NCBI GenBank assembly: GCA_028824965.1
Contig: JAPKBD010000007.1
Coordinates: 1 to 36,966, forward strand
Reading direction: 5' to 3'
DNA: 36,966 nucleotides
Source: Alphaproteobacteria bacterium
GTDB lineage: Bacteria > Pseudomonadota > Alphaproteobacteria > GCA-2731375
Under the pieces are notes generated by a model, which had not been told where the DNA came from, ran no database searches, and worked only from the letters and a program-made list of their open reading frames with translations. This document shows, piece by piece, positions 1-8,094 of this stretch (within the stretch, counting starts at the first letter, position 1; each line of letters begins with the position of its first letter). The position numbers were made by a program, and so were the translations under genes.

Positions 1-49
1 CATCGTATGTTGCAGCGACCCATTGAATCCACCGTCCATGCTATCGGTG

Positions 50-66
50 TTGTATCATTGATACAA
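50..66. promoter_or_regulatory. 17-bp palindrome, possible GntR-type operator
   Basis: The sequence TTGTATC-ATT-GATACAA is a perfect inverted repeat with 7-bp arms and a 3-base centre, lying 97 bases before the ATG of the first GST gene. The form TTGT...ACAA resembles operators of GntR/FadR-type repressors; that link is inferred from general knowledge. No regulator gene is in the window. It could equally serve a gene left of the window edge. Apart from this, bases 1-162 hold no gene I can support. Confidence 0.35.
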
Positions 67-162
67 TGGCCCGCACCGTACCTGGCTAGGCTTTGACGGA
101 CCTGCACCGTGGCCTTATGGTTATAATCGTTCAAAAATCCAGACTTTGGGGAGATGCCTGAT

Positions 163-858
163 ATGGCGAAGAAATATCATCTGATCAGCTCGATCACTTG
201 ACCGTGGGTACAGCGCGCCGTGATTCTTTTGCGTGCGAAAAATGTCGATTTTGACGTTACCTACATTGATCTGACTGACAAACCCGATTGGTTCCTGAAA
301 ATCTCACCGCACGGCAAGGTGCCCGTGCTTTCGGTGGATGGGGAACCGTTGTTCGAGTCCAATGCCATTGCGGAATATCTTGAAGACGTGGTGGAGCCGA
401 AATGCCATCCCGCCGATACATTTAAGCGGGCCCGCAACCGTGCGTGGACGGATTTCGTGCCGGACTTTTCCAAGGGCATCAATATCTATTACACTAAGAC
501 CCGGGAAGAGATGGATGAGAAGGTCGCTGGTATGTCGGCCTTTCTACAAAAGCTCGAAGATGCCATCGCCAAAGAGCGGGACAATGAAGGGCCGTATTTC
601 AACGGGACTGAGATTTGTCTGGTAGACGCCTCATACGCGCCGTTCCTGCAGCGTTTCCTGTTAATAGAGCAGTTTGTGCAGACAGGTATTCTGGAGAAGT
701 ACCCCCTGGTGCGTGCCTGGGCGGAAGATCTGTTGCAAAACGATGCGGTCATCGGATCAGTTCACGAGACATTTGAGGAAGTGTTCTTCAATAACCTGCG
801 CACCCGTGGCTGGTACGTCGGGACTTTGTTGGGCGAAAGCACTGTCGCGGCAGAGTAG
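163..858 (+). CDS. Glutathione S-transferase (omega/CPWVQR type), putative selenoprotein with in-frame TGA at codon 13
   Basis: GST-fold protein, 231 residues if codon 13 (TGA) is read through. The N-terminal thioredoxin-like domain includes KISPHGKVPVL and FESNAIAEYL, the usual cis-Pro loop and glutathione Ser region; an all-helical domain follows. Before the TGA the frame encodes MAKKYHLISSIT, and after it PWVQRAVILLRAK, so the stop replaces the Cys of a T-C-P-W-V-Q-R motif. That Cys is the nucleophile in omega-like GSTs. GGGGAG at 148-153 sits nine bases before ATG 163 and supports this start; an in-frame ATG at 154 abuts it too closely. Starting at GTG 220 instead would remove the first beta strand and the active site, so it is unlikely. 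The gene ends two bases before a GFA-family gene and probably shares its transcript. Either this is a Sec-containing GST or a recently broken gene; I lean to Sec. Confidence 0.75.
199..201 (+). other. In-frame TGA at the catalytic Cys position (candidate selenocysteine codon)
   Basis: Codon 13 of the first GST gene is TGA, between Thr12 and Pro14-Trp15. The family has Cys here (TGC or TGT), one base away from TGA. Homology continues without a gap on both sides, which is the classic signature of a Cys-to-Sec exchange. No selA, selB, selC or selD lies in the window, so decoding capacity cannot be judged here. Confidence 0.6.
213..236 (+). promoter_or_regulatory. Candidate bacterial SECIS hairpin
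   Basis: Bases 213-218 (GCGCGC) pair with 231-236 (GCGTGC), giving six pairs including one G-U, around a 12-base loop at 219-230 whose second base is G. The stem begins 11 bases after the TGA, and the loop G lies 18 bases after it. As I recall it, the bacterial SECIS model asks for a short stem, a small loop with G in its first two bases and a TGA-to-loop distance of about 16-37 bases; this hairpin fits. A six-pair stem in GC-rich coding DNA can also arise by chance. Confidence 0.45.
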
Positions 859-860
859 CC

Positions 861-1295
861 ATGGCTATGCGACACACTGGTAAATGCCATTGTGGCCGAG
901 TCCGGTATGAAATTACCGGACCCGTACGCCAGGTGGTGGAATGCCATTGCGAAAGCTGCCGCCGGCTTACGGGCAGTGTATGGCATGCCATCGGCACCCG
1001 TCTGACCGACGTCTCTATTGATGATGCCCAGGATAGTTTGAGCTGGTATCGCAGCTCGGAAAAAGTCGAACGCGGTTTTTGTTCGAACTGCGGCTCCACC
1101 ATGTTCTTCCGTCGTGATGGCGGCGATACCCTCACCATCACCGCGGGGTCTTTGGATCAGCCAACCGGCCTGCATCTGATGATGCGCATCTTCCTGGATG
1201 AGGCCGCGGACTATGCACCGGACACCGCTGGCGACGATATCCCCCGCCACGGCACATTCCCGGAGATGCATCACTTCGCCATTCCTGAAGAATAG
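861..1295 (+). CDS. GFA/CENP-V family zinc protein
   Basis: 144-residue protein of the GFA family, annotated historically as glutathione-dependent formaldehyde-activating enzyme. The visible zinc ligand sets are C9-H-C11 (GKCHCG), C28-H-C30-x-x-C33 (CHCESC) and C74-x-x-C77 (CSNCG), the standard pattern, and the length is typical. The start is ATG 861, two bases after the GST stop; ATG 867 is an alternative. The enzymatic role of this family is disputed, so formaldehyde handling is an inference. It is, however, suggestive that the gene sits beside a GST and faces a sarcosine oxidase operon, an enzyme that can release formaldehyde. Likely co-transcribed with the GST and the deaminase downstream. 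Confidence 0.85.
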   Translation: MAMRHTGKCHCGRVRYEITGPVRQVVECHCESCRRLTGSVWHAIGTRLTDVSIDDAQDSLSWYRSSEKVERGFCSNCGSTMFFRRDGGDTLTITAGSLDQPTGLHLMMRIFLDEAADYAPDTAGDDIPRHGTFPEMHHFAIPEE

Positions 1296-1307
1296 GAGGA
1301 TCACCCC

Positions 1308-1802
1308 ATGCATGAAAAATTCATGGCCCGCGCCATAGAGATCGCTGGGGAAAGCATTGATCAGCCGGGTACGTTGCCATACGGCGCAGTGGTTGTCCTG
1401 AATGGAGAAGTTGTCGGTGAAGGCCTGAACCGGGCCGAGGCGACATGCGACCCGACCTCCCATGGTGAAGTGGATGCAATCCGGGATGCCTGCGCCAAAC
1501 TTTCGGTCAGCAGCCTGAAAGGTGCGGACCTTTATACTTCAGGCGAACCCTGTGCCATGTGCGTGGCGACCATGTATCAGGCCGGTATCGCGCGGCTTTT
1601 TTATGCAGCGGACGCCGCTGACAGCGGGGCATTTTTCGGACGTCTGGTGGTCCATGATCCGAAATGGGCCCGCGCCATGAATAATCAGAAACTGCGTGAA
1701 CAGGTTGGCCTGCCCGTCGTCGAACGCAGCATGGTCTCAGAACAGATGATGGTGGCGGATATCGTCGCCGTATTCGAAGCGTTTATCGAACGGCACACAT
1801 AG
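1308..1802 (+). CDS. Nucleoside/guanine deaminase, CMP/dCMP deaminase superfamily
   Basis: 164-residue zinc-dependent deaminase. The zinc and proton-transfer residues are visible as H52-G-E54 (SHGEVDAI) and P81-C82-x-x-C85 (EPCAMC). The C-terminal part with YAADAADSGAFFGR resembles guanine deaminase and tRNA adenosine deaminase (TadA) relatives. Domain spacing and length suit a small-molecule deaminase better than TadA, which usually carries HAE rather than HGE; the substrate is therefore open. An AGGAGG-like site just after the GFA stop, about eight bases before ATG 1308, supports the start and suggests co-transcription with the two genes upstream. The stop lies eight bases from the convergent soxG stop. 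Confidence 0.85.
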   Translation: MHEKFMARAIEIAGESIDQPGTLPYGAVVVLNGEVVGEGLNRAEATCDPTSHGEVDAIRDACAKLSVSSLKGADLYTSGEPCAMCVATMYQAGIARLFYAADAADSGAFFGRLVVHDPKWARAMNNQKLREQVGLPVVERSMVSEQMMVADIVAVFEAFIERHT

Positions 1803-1810
1803 GTCACTGC

Positions 1811-2317
1811 CTAAATCGCGCCGTCCACCAACCAAGCATAAACGTGTTGGCCATAGCTGCGCGGGACATAGATGTCCATGTGGCTACCGCTCTCCAAATG
1901 ATGCACCAGGATCGGAACAGGGGAGAGGCTGCCCAGTCCGCTTTGGGCGCAATGGCCGGGCGGGAAGTTCGAAAGGCGCAGATCCAGAGGGCAGCTCTTG
2001 GCGAGGATCGCGCGGGCAGGTTCCGCGTCTATTCGGAAGACAGTGCGGGCATGGCTTAGATCACTGAGGGCTGCGCCTTCTATTGTTTGAGCTTCTTCAC
2101 TAACCAACAGATATTCGCCCGGAGCGACCCAAAGGGCATGGACGCCCCCCTTGTGGCTGGCGGTGTTTGGTTGTTCGGGCAGGTCGAGCCCCGACACCGG
2201 CTCCTGTAAGCCGTTGGGGGCGTAGAGACGCTGGATCCACAGGCCCGTGCGTTCCCGGATCAGGTCGTGGGGTTCCATGCCAACTAAGGCCGAACGGCGT
2301 TCTGGAATATCAGGCAC
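1811..2317 (-). CDS. soxG: Sarcosine oxidase gamma subunit
   Basis: 168-residue SoxG, the small non-catalytic subunit of heterotetrameric sarcosine oxidase, which folds like a GcvT-type domain. Recognisable stretches are the opening PDIPERRSAL, LWVAPGEYLL, LSHARTVFRI and a C-terminal VPRSYGQHVYAWL. I chose GTG 2317, which overlaps the soxA stop by eight bases and has a purine-rich GGGGGAG site seven bases before it. ATG 2338 is possible and would add seven residues. It is the last gene of the soxBDAG operon and is convergent with the deaminase gene. Subunit identity is secure from sequence plus operon order. Confidence 0.9.
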   Translation of the reverse strand: MPDIPERRSALVGMEPHDLIRERTGLWIQRLYAPNGLQEPVSGLDLPEQPNTASHKGGVHALWVAPGEYLLVSEEAQTIEGAALSDLSHARTVFRIDAEPARAILAKSCPLDLRLSNFPPGHCAQSGLGSLSPVPILVHHLESGSHMDIYVPRSYGQHVYAWLVDGAI

Positions 2318-5093
2318 GCAGACGCTCCCCCTTTGCATCGATAAATATGGGGTCCGTGACCTCGACCTGAACGACACGGCCATCAACGGGGGAATGGGCC
2401 CACAGGGTCTCGCCATGACGCTGACGGCCATTGGTCACCATGGCTGTAGCAATGGGTTTGCCCAGGGTGGCTGAGAACACGGACGTTGCCACATGCCCCG
2501 CCTTTTCCATTGACGGTCCCGGTGTTTCCCGGTTCCCCATGATGGCGCCGGGCGGGATGGCTGTTTTGCCGTCTGTTGGCACCAATCCGACCAGGTTCAG
2601 ACGGCCTTCCGTCATTAGGGCGGGCAGGCGCAGGGACCGCCGCCCGATGAAATCCTTTTTGCTGGAGAGCATGCGGCCCAGGCCCATGTCATCGGCGCTG
2701 GCGCGGCCATCCGCCTCCGGTCCCATGACAAAATGGCCTTTCTCCGTACGTAGGGTTGTCAGGGCCTCGGTGCCATAGGGTATAACGTCCATGTCCTTGC
2801 CCGCTGCCAACAACATCTCCCACAAAGCATGGCCGTGATCGCTGGGCACCGCCATCTCGTATGCCAATTCGCCTGAAAAACTGATGCGGAAGACCTGGGC
2901 CGCAATATTACCAATTTCTCCTGCCCGCCAGCCCATAAAGGGCAGAGCCTGGTTGGCAAATTCCATATCGCTGTCCAGGTTTTCCAGCAGGGCGCGGGAC
3001 TGCGGCCCGGCAACGGCAACAACGGCCCATTGATCTGTGATGGAAGTCAGACGCACATCAAGGTCGGGCCAGACCACTTGTAGATAATATTCCAGGTGCG
3101 CCATGACCGGGCCTGCATTGGCGGTGGTGGTGGTCATGATGTAGTGGTTATCGCCCATGTGTGCGACGGTGCCGTCATCAAAGATCATACCGTCATCGCG
3201 CAGCATCACGCCGTATCGGCACATGCCGATGGCAAGGGTTTTGAAACCATTGATATAGACCCGGTTCAGAAATTCGGCCACATCCACGCCATGCAAATCG
3301 ATCCGCCCTAAAGTGGAGACATCGACAATGGCGACATTTTCGCGCACGGCCAGCACCTCGCGCTTGACTGCATCGGCCATCGCCTCCCCCCCGCGCGGAT
3401 AATAATGGGGCCGCTGCCACAGGCCCGCGGGGACAAAGACCGCGCCGTTATCTTCGTGCCATTCCTGTAATGGCGTGCGGCGGGTGGGCGTAAAAAACGC
3501 GCCGACCTCCCGCCCCGCCAAGGCTCCAATAGTGACCGGGGTATAGGGCGCGCGATAGGTTGTGATGCCCACGTCGGGCAGGGGTTTGTCCAAGGCGTTG
3601 GCCAAGGCAGCAATACCGTTCAGGTTCGAGGTCTTGCCCTGGTCCGTGCCCATGCCCAATGTGGTATAGCGCTTCAGGTGCTCAACAGATCGATAGCCTT
3701 CGCGGGCCGCCAATTCCACATCCGCCGCCGTCACATCGTTTTGCAGATCGATGAATTGCTTGGCCTTGCCACGGCTAAGGGCGATGGGCGCGCCGATGCC
3801 GCCATCCAGTTCGCCATTCGCTGTGCCAACCACGGTAATGCCCGGCACTTCCGTTTTCGGCACCATGGTTTGGATATCATCCCGGAATGTCAGCTTGCCG
3901 CCTGCTTGGGAAAACAAATGCACGCTTGGCGTGAAGCCGCCTGCGACACACAACAGGTCGCAATCGATCAGACGTTCAGATTGCGGCACCGCATCGCCGT
4001 CCACATCCAGGGGCGCAATGGTCACCCGGCGCAGACCATGGCGGCCAGCTGTGTCGATGACGGCGTGATTGTGCAGGATCTCACAGCCGGCGATCTCCCG
4101 CCGGGTGGTCATGTGTCGTTGGTCAATGATTGCGGCAACTTCAACCCCGCCTTCGATCAGTGTGCTGGCCACGTCATAGGCGCTGTCGTTGTTGGCGACG
4201 ATCACGGCGCGCTTGCCCGGAGCTACGCCATAGTCAGCCAAATAGCGCGCGGCGGCGCTGGCCAGCAAGATGCCGGGGCGGTCGTTATTGGCGAATACCA
4301 GCGGGCGTTCAATGGCACCGCTGGCCAGGATCATCCTACCCGCCCGCACCAGCCATAGGATTTGACGCGGCGCACCTGCCTCAGGTTTGGCCAAATGATC
4401 GCCGGTGCGTTCCACCAGGCCATAAAGGCCGTCGTCGTATTTCCCAAACGCCGTAGTCCGCGCCATTGTGGTGACGTTGTCCAAAGCTTCCAATTGCGCG
4501 TTCTCGTCCACCAGCCAGACAAGGCTGCCGTCTTTCGCGGCCTCAGTCGCGGCTGTGCGGCCCGCTGCGCCACCGCCAATAACCAGAACATCGCAATGGG
4601 CATGGCGTTTCTCGTAGTGGTCCGGGTCGGCCGCTTTGGCGCTGCGTCCCATGCCCGCCATGTTTCGGATCAGATGTTCATAATGAGGCCAGAATTTCCC
4701 TGGCCACATGAAGGTCTTGTAATAGAAGCCCGCAGGCAGGAACCTTGAGACCAGACCCAGTGCTGCGCCCAGATCCCAATTCAGGGATGGCCAGTTGTTT
4801 TGGCTGTGTGCGACCAAGCCTTCATACAGCTCCACCTGAGTGGCCCGCATGTTGGGTTCGGCCCGTGCGCCCGCGCGCATTTGAACCAGGGCGGAGGGGT
4901 CTTCACTGCCCGCGCCAAAGATGCCCCGTGGCCGATGATACTTGAAACTCCGCCCAATAACGCGAACACCGTTTGCCATCAGGGCGGAGGCCAAGGTGTC
5001 ACCGTGATAGCCGCGATACGTTTCGCCATCAAAGGTGAAAGACAGCGGACGGTTCCGATCAATTAACCGGCCCATGGATGGATGGCGGTTCAT
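2310..5093 (-). CDS. soxA: Sarcosine oxidase alpha subunit
   Basis: 927-residue large subunit. It carries the dinucleotide-binding half of the enzyme and the folate-binding GcvT-like C-terminal half that takes the methyl unit from sarcosine oxidation to tetrahydrofolate. The N-terminal Fer2_4-like region (GDTLASALMANGVRVIGRS) is at residues 31-49. The dinucleotide motif GGGAAG is at 173-178, with GAIERPLVFANNDRPG further on. GcvT-type segments (VPAGLWQRPHYYP, FSGELAYEMAVP, YGTEALTTLRTEKGHF) fill the second half. The protein is shorter than the usual approximately 1000 residues. Compared with the family as I remember it, VDENAQ at 195-200 runs directly into LEALDNV, lacking some 35 residues that normally hold a GG-LL flavin-contact segment. 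ATGA overlap couples it to soxD upstream, and soxG overlaps its end. Confidence 0.9.
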   Translation of the reverse strand: MNRHPSMGRLIDRNRPLSFTFDGETYRGYHGDTLASALMANGVRVIGRSFKYHRPRGIFGAGSEDPSALVQMRAGARAEPNMRATQVELYEGLVAHSQNNWPSLNWDLGAALGLVSRFLPAGFYYKTFMWPGKFWPHYEHLIRNMAGMGRSAKAADPDHYEKRHAHCDVLVIGGGAAGRTAATEAAKDGSLVWLVDENAQLEALDNVTTMARTTAFGKYDDGLYGLVERTGDHLAKPEAGAPRQILWLVRAGRMILASGAIERPLVFANNDRPGILLASAAARYLADYGVAPGKRAVIVANNDSAYDVASTLIEGGVEVAAIIDQRHMTTRREIAGCEILHNHAVIDTAGRHGLRRVTIAPLDVDGDAVPQSERLIDCDLLCVAGGFTPSVHLFSQAGGKLTFRDDIQTMVPKTEVPGITVVGTANGELDGGIGAPIALSRGKAKQFIDLQNDVTAADVELAAREGYRSVEHLKRYTTLGMGTDQGKTSNLNGIAALANALDKPLPDVGITTYRAPYTPVTIGALAGREVGAFFTPTRRTPLQEWHEDNGAVFVPAGLWQRPHYYPRGGEAMADAVKREVLAVRENVAIVDVSTLGRIDLHGVDVAEFLNRVYINGFKTLAIGMCRYGVMLRDDGMIFDDGTVAHMGDNHYIMTTTTANAGPVMAHLEYYLQVVWPDLDVRLTSITDQWAVVAVAGPQSRALLENLDSDMEFANQALPFMGWRAGEIGNIAAQVFRISFSGELAYEMAVPSDHGHALWEMLLAAGKDMDVIPYGTEALTTLRTEKGHFVMGPEADGRASADDMGLGRMLSSKKDFIGRRSLRLPALMTEGRLNLVGLVPTDGKTAIPPGAIMGNRETPGPSMEKAGHVATSVFSATLGKPIATAMVTNGRQRHGETLWAHSPVDGRVVQVEVTDPIFIDAKGERLRA

Positions 5094-5383
5094 GGGTTGC
5101 TCTCCGCCACATCGCCTGCCGGATCCCCGGCTAAGTCGCAGCAGCTGATGACCTTGTGGGTGACCACATCACGGCGCACCCGTAACCAGCGGCGGCAGCC
5201 CTGGACGTGGTGCCACAGCTCATCATGGGGGCCTTTGTGATTGTCCCGTAGGTGCAGGTATTCGACCCAACTTGTATCATCCACACCTTCTGGCGCTGTG
5301 GGTCGTGCAACGGTGGCATCGCCACGGTAGGTGAATTCGCTTATCCCGCGCGGGCCGCAATGGGGGCATGTGAGCAAAATCAT
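5090..5383 (-). CDS. soxD: Sarcosine oxidase delta subunit
   Basis: 97-residue zinc-binding SoxD. The N-terminal C6-x-x-C9 motif (TCPHCG) and the HVQGCRRW-RRD-VTH segment are hallmarks of the family; the conserved Cys and His residues bind zinc. Length is normal. Its TGA overlaps the soxA ATG in an ATGA junction, which implies translational coupling, and it begins eight bases after the soxB stop. Position between soxB and soxA matches the canonical operon. Confidence 0.92.
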   Translation of the reverse strand: MILLTCPHCGPRGISEFTYRGDATVARPTAPEGVDDTSWVEYLHLRDNHKGPHDELWHHVQGCRRWLRVRRDVVTHKVISCCDLAGDPAGDVAESNP

Positions 5384-5391
5384 GAACGCAC

Positions 5392-6660
5392 CTAATGCAG
5401 CCAGGGATAGGGGCCGGCACCCTTTTCATCCAGCACCCGGCCGGTATGAAAACGATCCAGGCTTAATTCTGCGTTCAGGACATGGGGTTGCCCGGTTGCG
5501 ACCGTATGGGCAAAAACCCAACCAGATGCTGGCGTCGCCTTGAACCCGCCATAGCACCAACCCCCATTCAAGAACAGGCCCGGTACCGGTGTGGTGCCGA
5601 TAATCGGGCTGCCGTCCGTGGTCATATCCATGATGCCGCCCCAGGTACGCAGGATCGCTAGGCGGCTGAACTGCGGGAACAGCGCCATAAGACAAGTTGT
5701 GACATGTTCGACAATGGCCAGGCTGCCCCGTTGTGCGAAAGAGTTATAGCCGTCGATGTCACCGCCCATAACCAACTCCCCCTTATCGGACTGGCTGACG
5801 TATAGATGCGCCGCACCAAAGGTGATGACCGTATCCAGCACTGGTTTGACCGGCTCGCTGACCATGGCCTGAAGAACGTGGGATTCAATAGGCAGGCGTA
5901 CATCGGCCATGGCCGCCAGTTGTGTGGAATGGCCTGCCACCGCCAGGCCGATCTTTTTCGTGGCGATATAGCCCCTGCTGGTCTCGACGCCAACGACGCC
6001 GTTCTGATCCCGCCGGATGCCGGTGACTTCGCAATTCTGGATGATGTCGACGCCCCGTTGATCCGCCCCCCTGGCATAACCCCAGGCAACCGCATCATGG
6101 CGCGCGGTTCCGCCGCGGGGTTGTAGCAATCCGCCCTCGACGGGGAAGCGAGCGTCGGGGGACATGTTCATTGAGGGCACGAATTTGGCGACGTCGTCGC
6201 GGTTCAGGATTTCCGCATCAATGCCGTTCAAGTGCATGGCGTTGCCGCGCCTGCGAAACGTTTCCAGCTGCCCCTTGGTGTGGGCCAGGTTCAACACGCC
6301 CCGTTGGGAGAACATGACGTTATAGTTCAGATCCTGGCTCAACCCCTCCCACAGCTTCATGCCGTGTTCATAGAATTTCGCGTTGCCGTCCAGCAGATAA
6401 TTGGAGCGGACAATGGTGGTGTTGCGTCCCGTATTACCGCCGCCCAACCAGCCTTTCTCCAGCACCGCGATATTTGTCATGCCGTGGTTCTTTGCCAGAT
6501 AGTACGCGGATGCGAGCCCATGCCCGCCGCCGCCGACAATGATGGCGTCGTATTCCGGCTTGGGCTCCGGGTGACGCCAGGCAGGCGTCCAGCCCCGGTG
6601 CCCGGTTAACCCGTGGCGGATCAGATTGGCAAGGGAGTATCTGGAGGTATGGGAGCTCAC
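5392..6660 (-). CDS. soxB: Sarcosine oxidase beta subunit
   Basis: 422-residue flavin subunit that oxidises the sarcosine N-methyl group. The FAD-binding IVGGGGHG motif is at residues 41-48, followed by VLEKGWLGGGNTGRNTTIVRS. The RHDAVAWGYAR segment carries His188, at the place where the family attaches FMN covalently. The C-terminal WGGIMDMTTDGSPIIG and NGGWCYGGFKATPASG are typical flavin-contact regions. Length matches family norms. The only reasonable start is GTG 6660; I see no strong ribosome-binding site before it, and the gene begins 14 bases after the FAD oxidase stop, so it may rely on upstream translation. First gene of soxBDAG. Confidence 0.93.
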   Translation of the reverse strand: MSSHTSRYSLANLIRHGLTGHRGWTPAWRHPEPKPEYDAIIVGGGGHGLASAYYLAKNHGMTNIAVLEKGWLGGGNTGRNTTIVRSNYLLDGNAKFYEHGMKLWEGLSQDLNYNVMFSQRGVLNLAHTKGQLETFRRRGNAMHLNGIDAEILNRDDVAKFVPSMNMSPDARFPVEGGLLQPRGGTARHDAVAWGYARGADQRGVDIIQNCEVTGIRRDQNGVVGVETSRGYIATKKIGLAVAGHSTQLAAMADVRLPIESHVLQAMVSEPVKPVLDTVITFGAAHLYVSQSDKGELVMGGDIDGYNSFAQRGSLAIVEHVTTCLMALFPQFSRLAILRTWGGIMDMTTDGSPIIGTTPVPGLFLNGGWCYGGFKATPASGWVFAHTVATGQPHVLNAELSLDRFHTGRVLDEKGAGPYPWLH

Positions 6661-6674
6661 TAGAGAATTCAGCC

Positions 6675-8051
6675 CTAAAAAATCTTGCCGGGATTTAGGA
6701 TATTGTTCGGGTCCATCACCGACTTCAGCTGTTTCATCAGTTCAATTTCCGCCCCGCTGCGTGAGACCTCCAGATAGGCCTTTTTCATCAACCCGATGCC
6801 GTGCTCGGCAGATACCGAACCGCCCCGACTGGCCAGCGGTAGGTAGACCGCATCATCAATTATCTTTTTAGTCTTGGGGCCATTGTCGCCCACCGAATAA
6901 GTGATATGCAGATTGCCGTCGCCCAGATGGCCAAATACGGCGCGTTTGCGGTCGGGCCATTCAGCAATGATGGATTTGTCAATTTCTTCCAGATAGGCCG
7001 GCATTTCCGCAATAGGCAGGCCCACATCAAAGCCAATCCGGGGCCCCCACTGGTCCAGGCTTTCTATATCGTCGCGCAAAGCCCACATTGCCATGCGTTC
7101 GCCTTCGGACTTGGCGACAACCGCATCCACCACCAGACCTTCTTCCATCGCAGCGGCCAGCATGTTTTCGAACCTCTCTCCATCACCTGTGGCGTCACCC
7201 CCGATCACCTCCATCAAGACATAGAAAGGATAGTCCGTTGGTAATACCTGGGCAGCACCGGGCCTTGAGACGACAAGCTCAAAATAGTTCTTCCACATGA
7301 CTTCATAGGCCGACAGACCACCGCCAGAGCGACCGCTACAGAAATTTAGTAATTGCGGCAGCTTGTCGAAATCGTCCACCGCCAGAAACGCCGTCTCCTG
7401 GCTGACGGGTTTGGGGCGCAGGCGCAGGACCAGACGGGTGACCACGCCCAAGGTGCCCTCGCTGCCAATGAACATATGCTTCAGGTTATAGCCGGCGTTG
7501 TCCTTGATAATCTTGTTCAGGGAATTCAGAACGGTGCCGTCGGCGCGCACGGCCTCCAGCCCCAACACCATATCCCGCGCCATGCCGTAGCGGACGACCC
7601 GGTTGCCGCCTGCGTTGGTAGAAATATTGCCCCCCAATGTGGCGGAGCCCCGCCCGCCCAAATCAAGGGGAAAGAAAAAACCAGCCTCGTCCGCGGCTTC
7701 CTGCACCGATTGCAGGGTAACGCCGGCCTGCACTGTCATGGAGGAAGAGGCAGGATCAATCTCCTCAATCTCGCGCATCCGCTCCATGCTCAAGATAACT
7801 TCATCCCGGGCCGCAATATTGCCGTCCACCAAACCCGTCAAGCCGCCGTGGCTGACCACGGCCTGGCCTGCGTCATTGCAAAGTTTCAGAACCTTTGCGA
7901 CTTCATCCGTATTGGCGGGGCGGACCAGAAATTTCGCCTGCAAGGTATCATTCGGATGGCGAAAGCCGGCGCTTCGGCCCAATAAATCCTCGTGCAGGAC
8001 TATGCCGCGGTCACCAACGACGTCGCGGATTTGATCAATAAGTTCGGCCAT
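6675..8051 (-). CDS. FAD-binding 2-hydroxyacid oxidoreductase (GlcD / D-lactate / D-2-hydroxyglutarate dehydrogenase type)
   Basis: 458-residue flavoprotein of the VAO/PCMH family. The FAD-binding region shows VRPANTDEVAKVL, SHGGLTGLVDG and LDLGGRGSATLGGNISTNAGG. The C-terminal FAD-linked oxidase domain shows GHLGDGNLHI, the SAEHGIGLMKK histidine motif and the ending PNNILNPGKIF. Length is typical of GlcD, Dld and D-2-hydroxyglutarate dehydrogenase relatives, which oxidise D-2-hydroxyacids and pass electrons to an acceptor; the substrate cannot be chosen from sequence. It stands directly upstream of soxB on the same strand with a 14-base gap and probably shares the transcript, so a role with sarcosine-derived carbon such as glycine/glyoxylate metabolism is conceivable. 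Confidence 0.88.
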   Translation of the reverse strand: MAELIDQIRDVVGDRGIVLHEDLLGRSAGFRHPNDTLQAKFLVRPANTDEVAKVLKLCNDAGQAVVSHGGLTGLVDGNIAARDEVILSMERMREIEEIDPASSSMTVQAGVTLQSVQEAADEAGFFFPLDLGGRGSATLGGNISTNAGGNRVVRYGMARDMVLGLEAVRADGTVLNSLNKIIKDNAGYNLKHMFIGSEGTLGVVTRLVLRLRPKPVSQETAFLAVDDFDKLPQLLNFCSGRSGGGLSAYEVMWKNYFELVVSRPGAAQVLPTDYPFYVLMEVIGGDATGDGERFENMLAAAMEEGLVVDAVVAKSEGERMAMWALRDDIESLDQWGPRIGFDVGLPIAEMPAYLEEIDKSIIAEWPDRKRAVFGHLGDGNLHITYSVGDNGPKTKKIIDDAVYLPLASRGGSVSAEHGIGLMKKAYLEVSRSGAEIELMKQLKSVMDPNNILNPGKIF

Positions 8052-8065
8052 ATTGTAACTGTAAT

Positions 8066-8094
8066 CCCCAAAAAATAATTTTCAGACTTTGGGG
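8066..8094. repeat. Inverted repeat upstream of the FAD oxidase gene
   Basis: CCCCAAA at 8066-8072 and TTTGGGG at 8088-8094 are perfect 7-bp complements around a 15-base AT-rich spacer. The repeat begins about 15 bases before the start of the minus-strand FAD oxidase gene, so it could be an operator or a leader hairpin. The right half lies in CAGACTTTGGGG, which recurs at 140-151 around the ribosome-binding site of the first GST gene; that match may be coincidence. Confidence 0.3.

Noticed and set aside
762-1463. Long open frame on the minus strand (233 codons)
   Set aside because: It is antisense to the GFA and deaminase genes, which have clear motifs, and its translation resembles no family.
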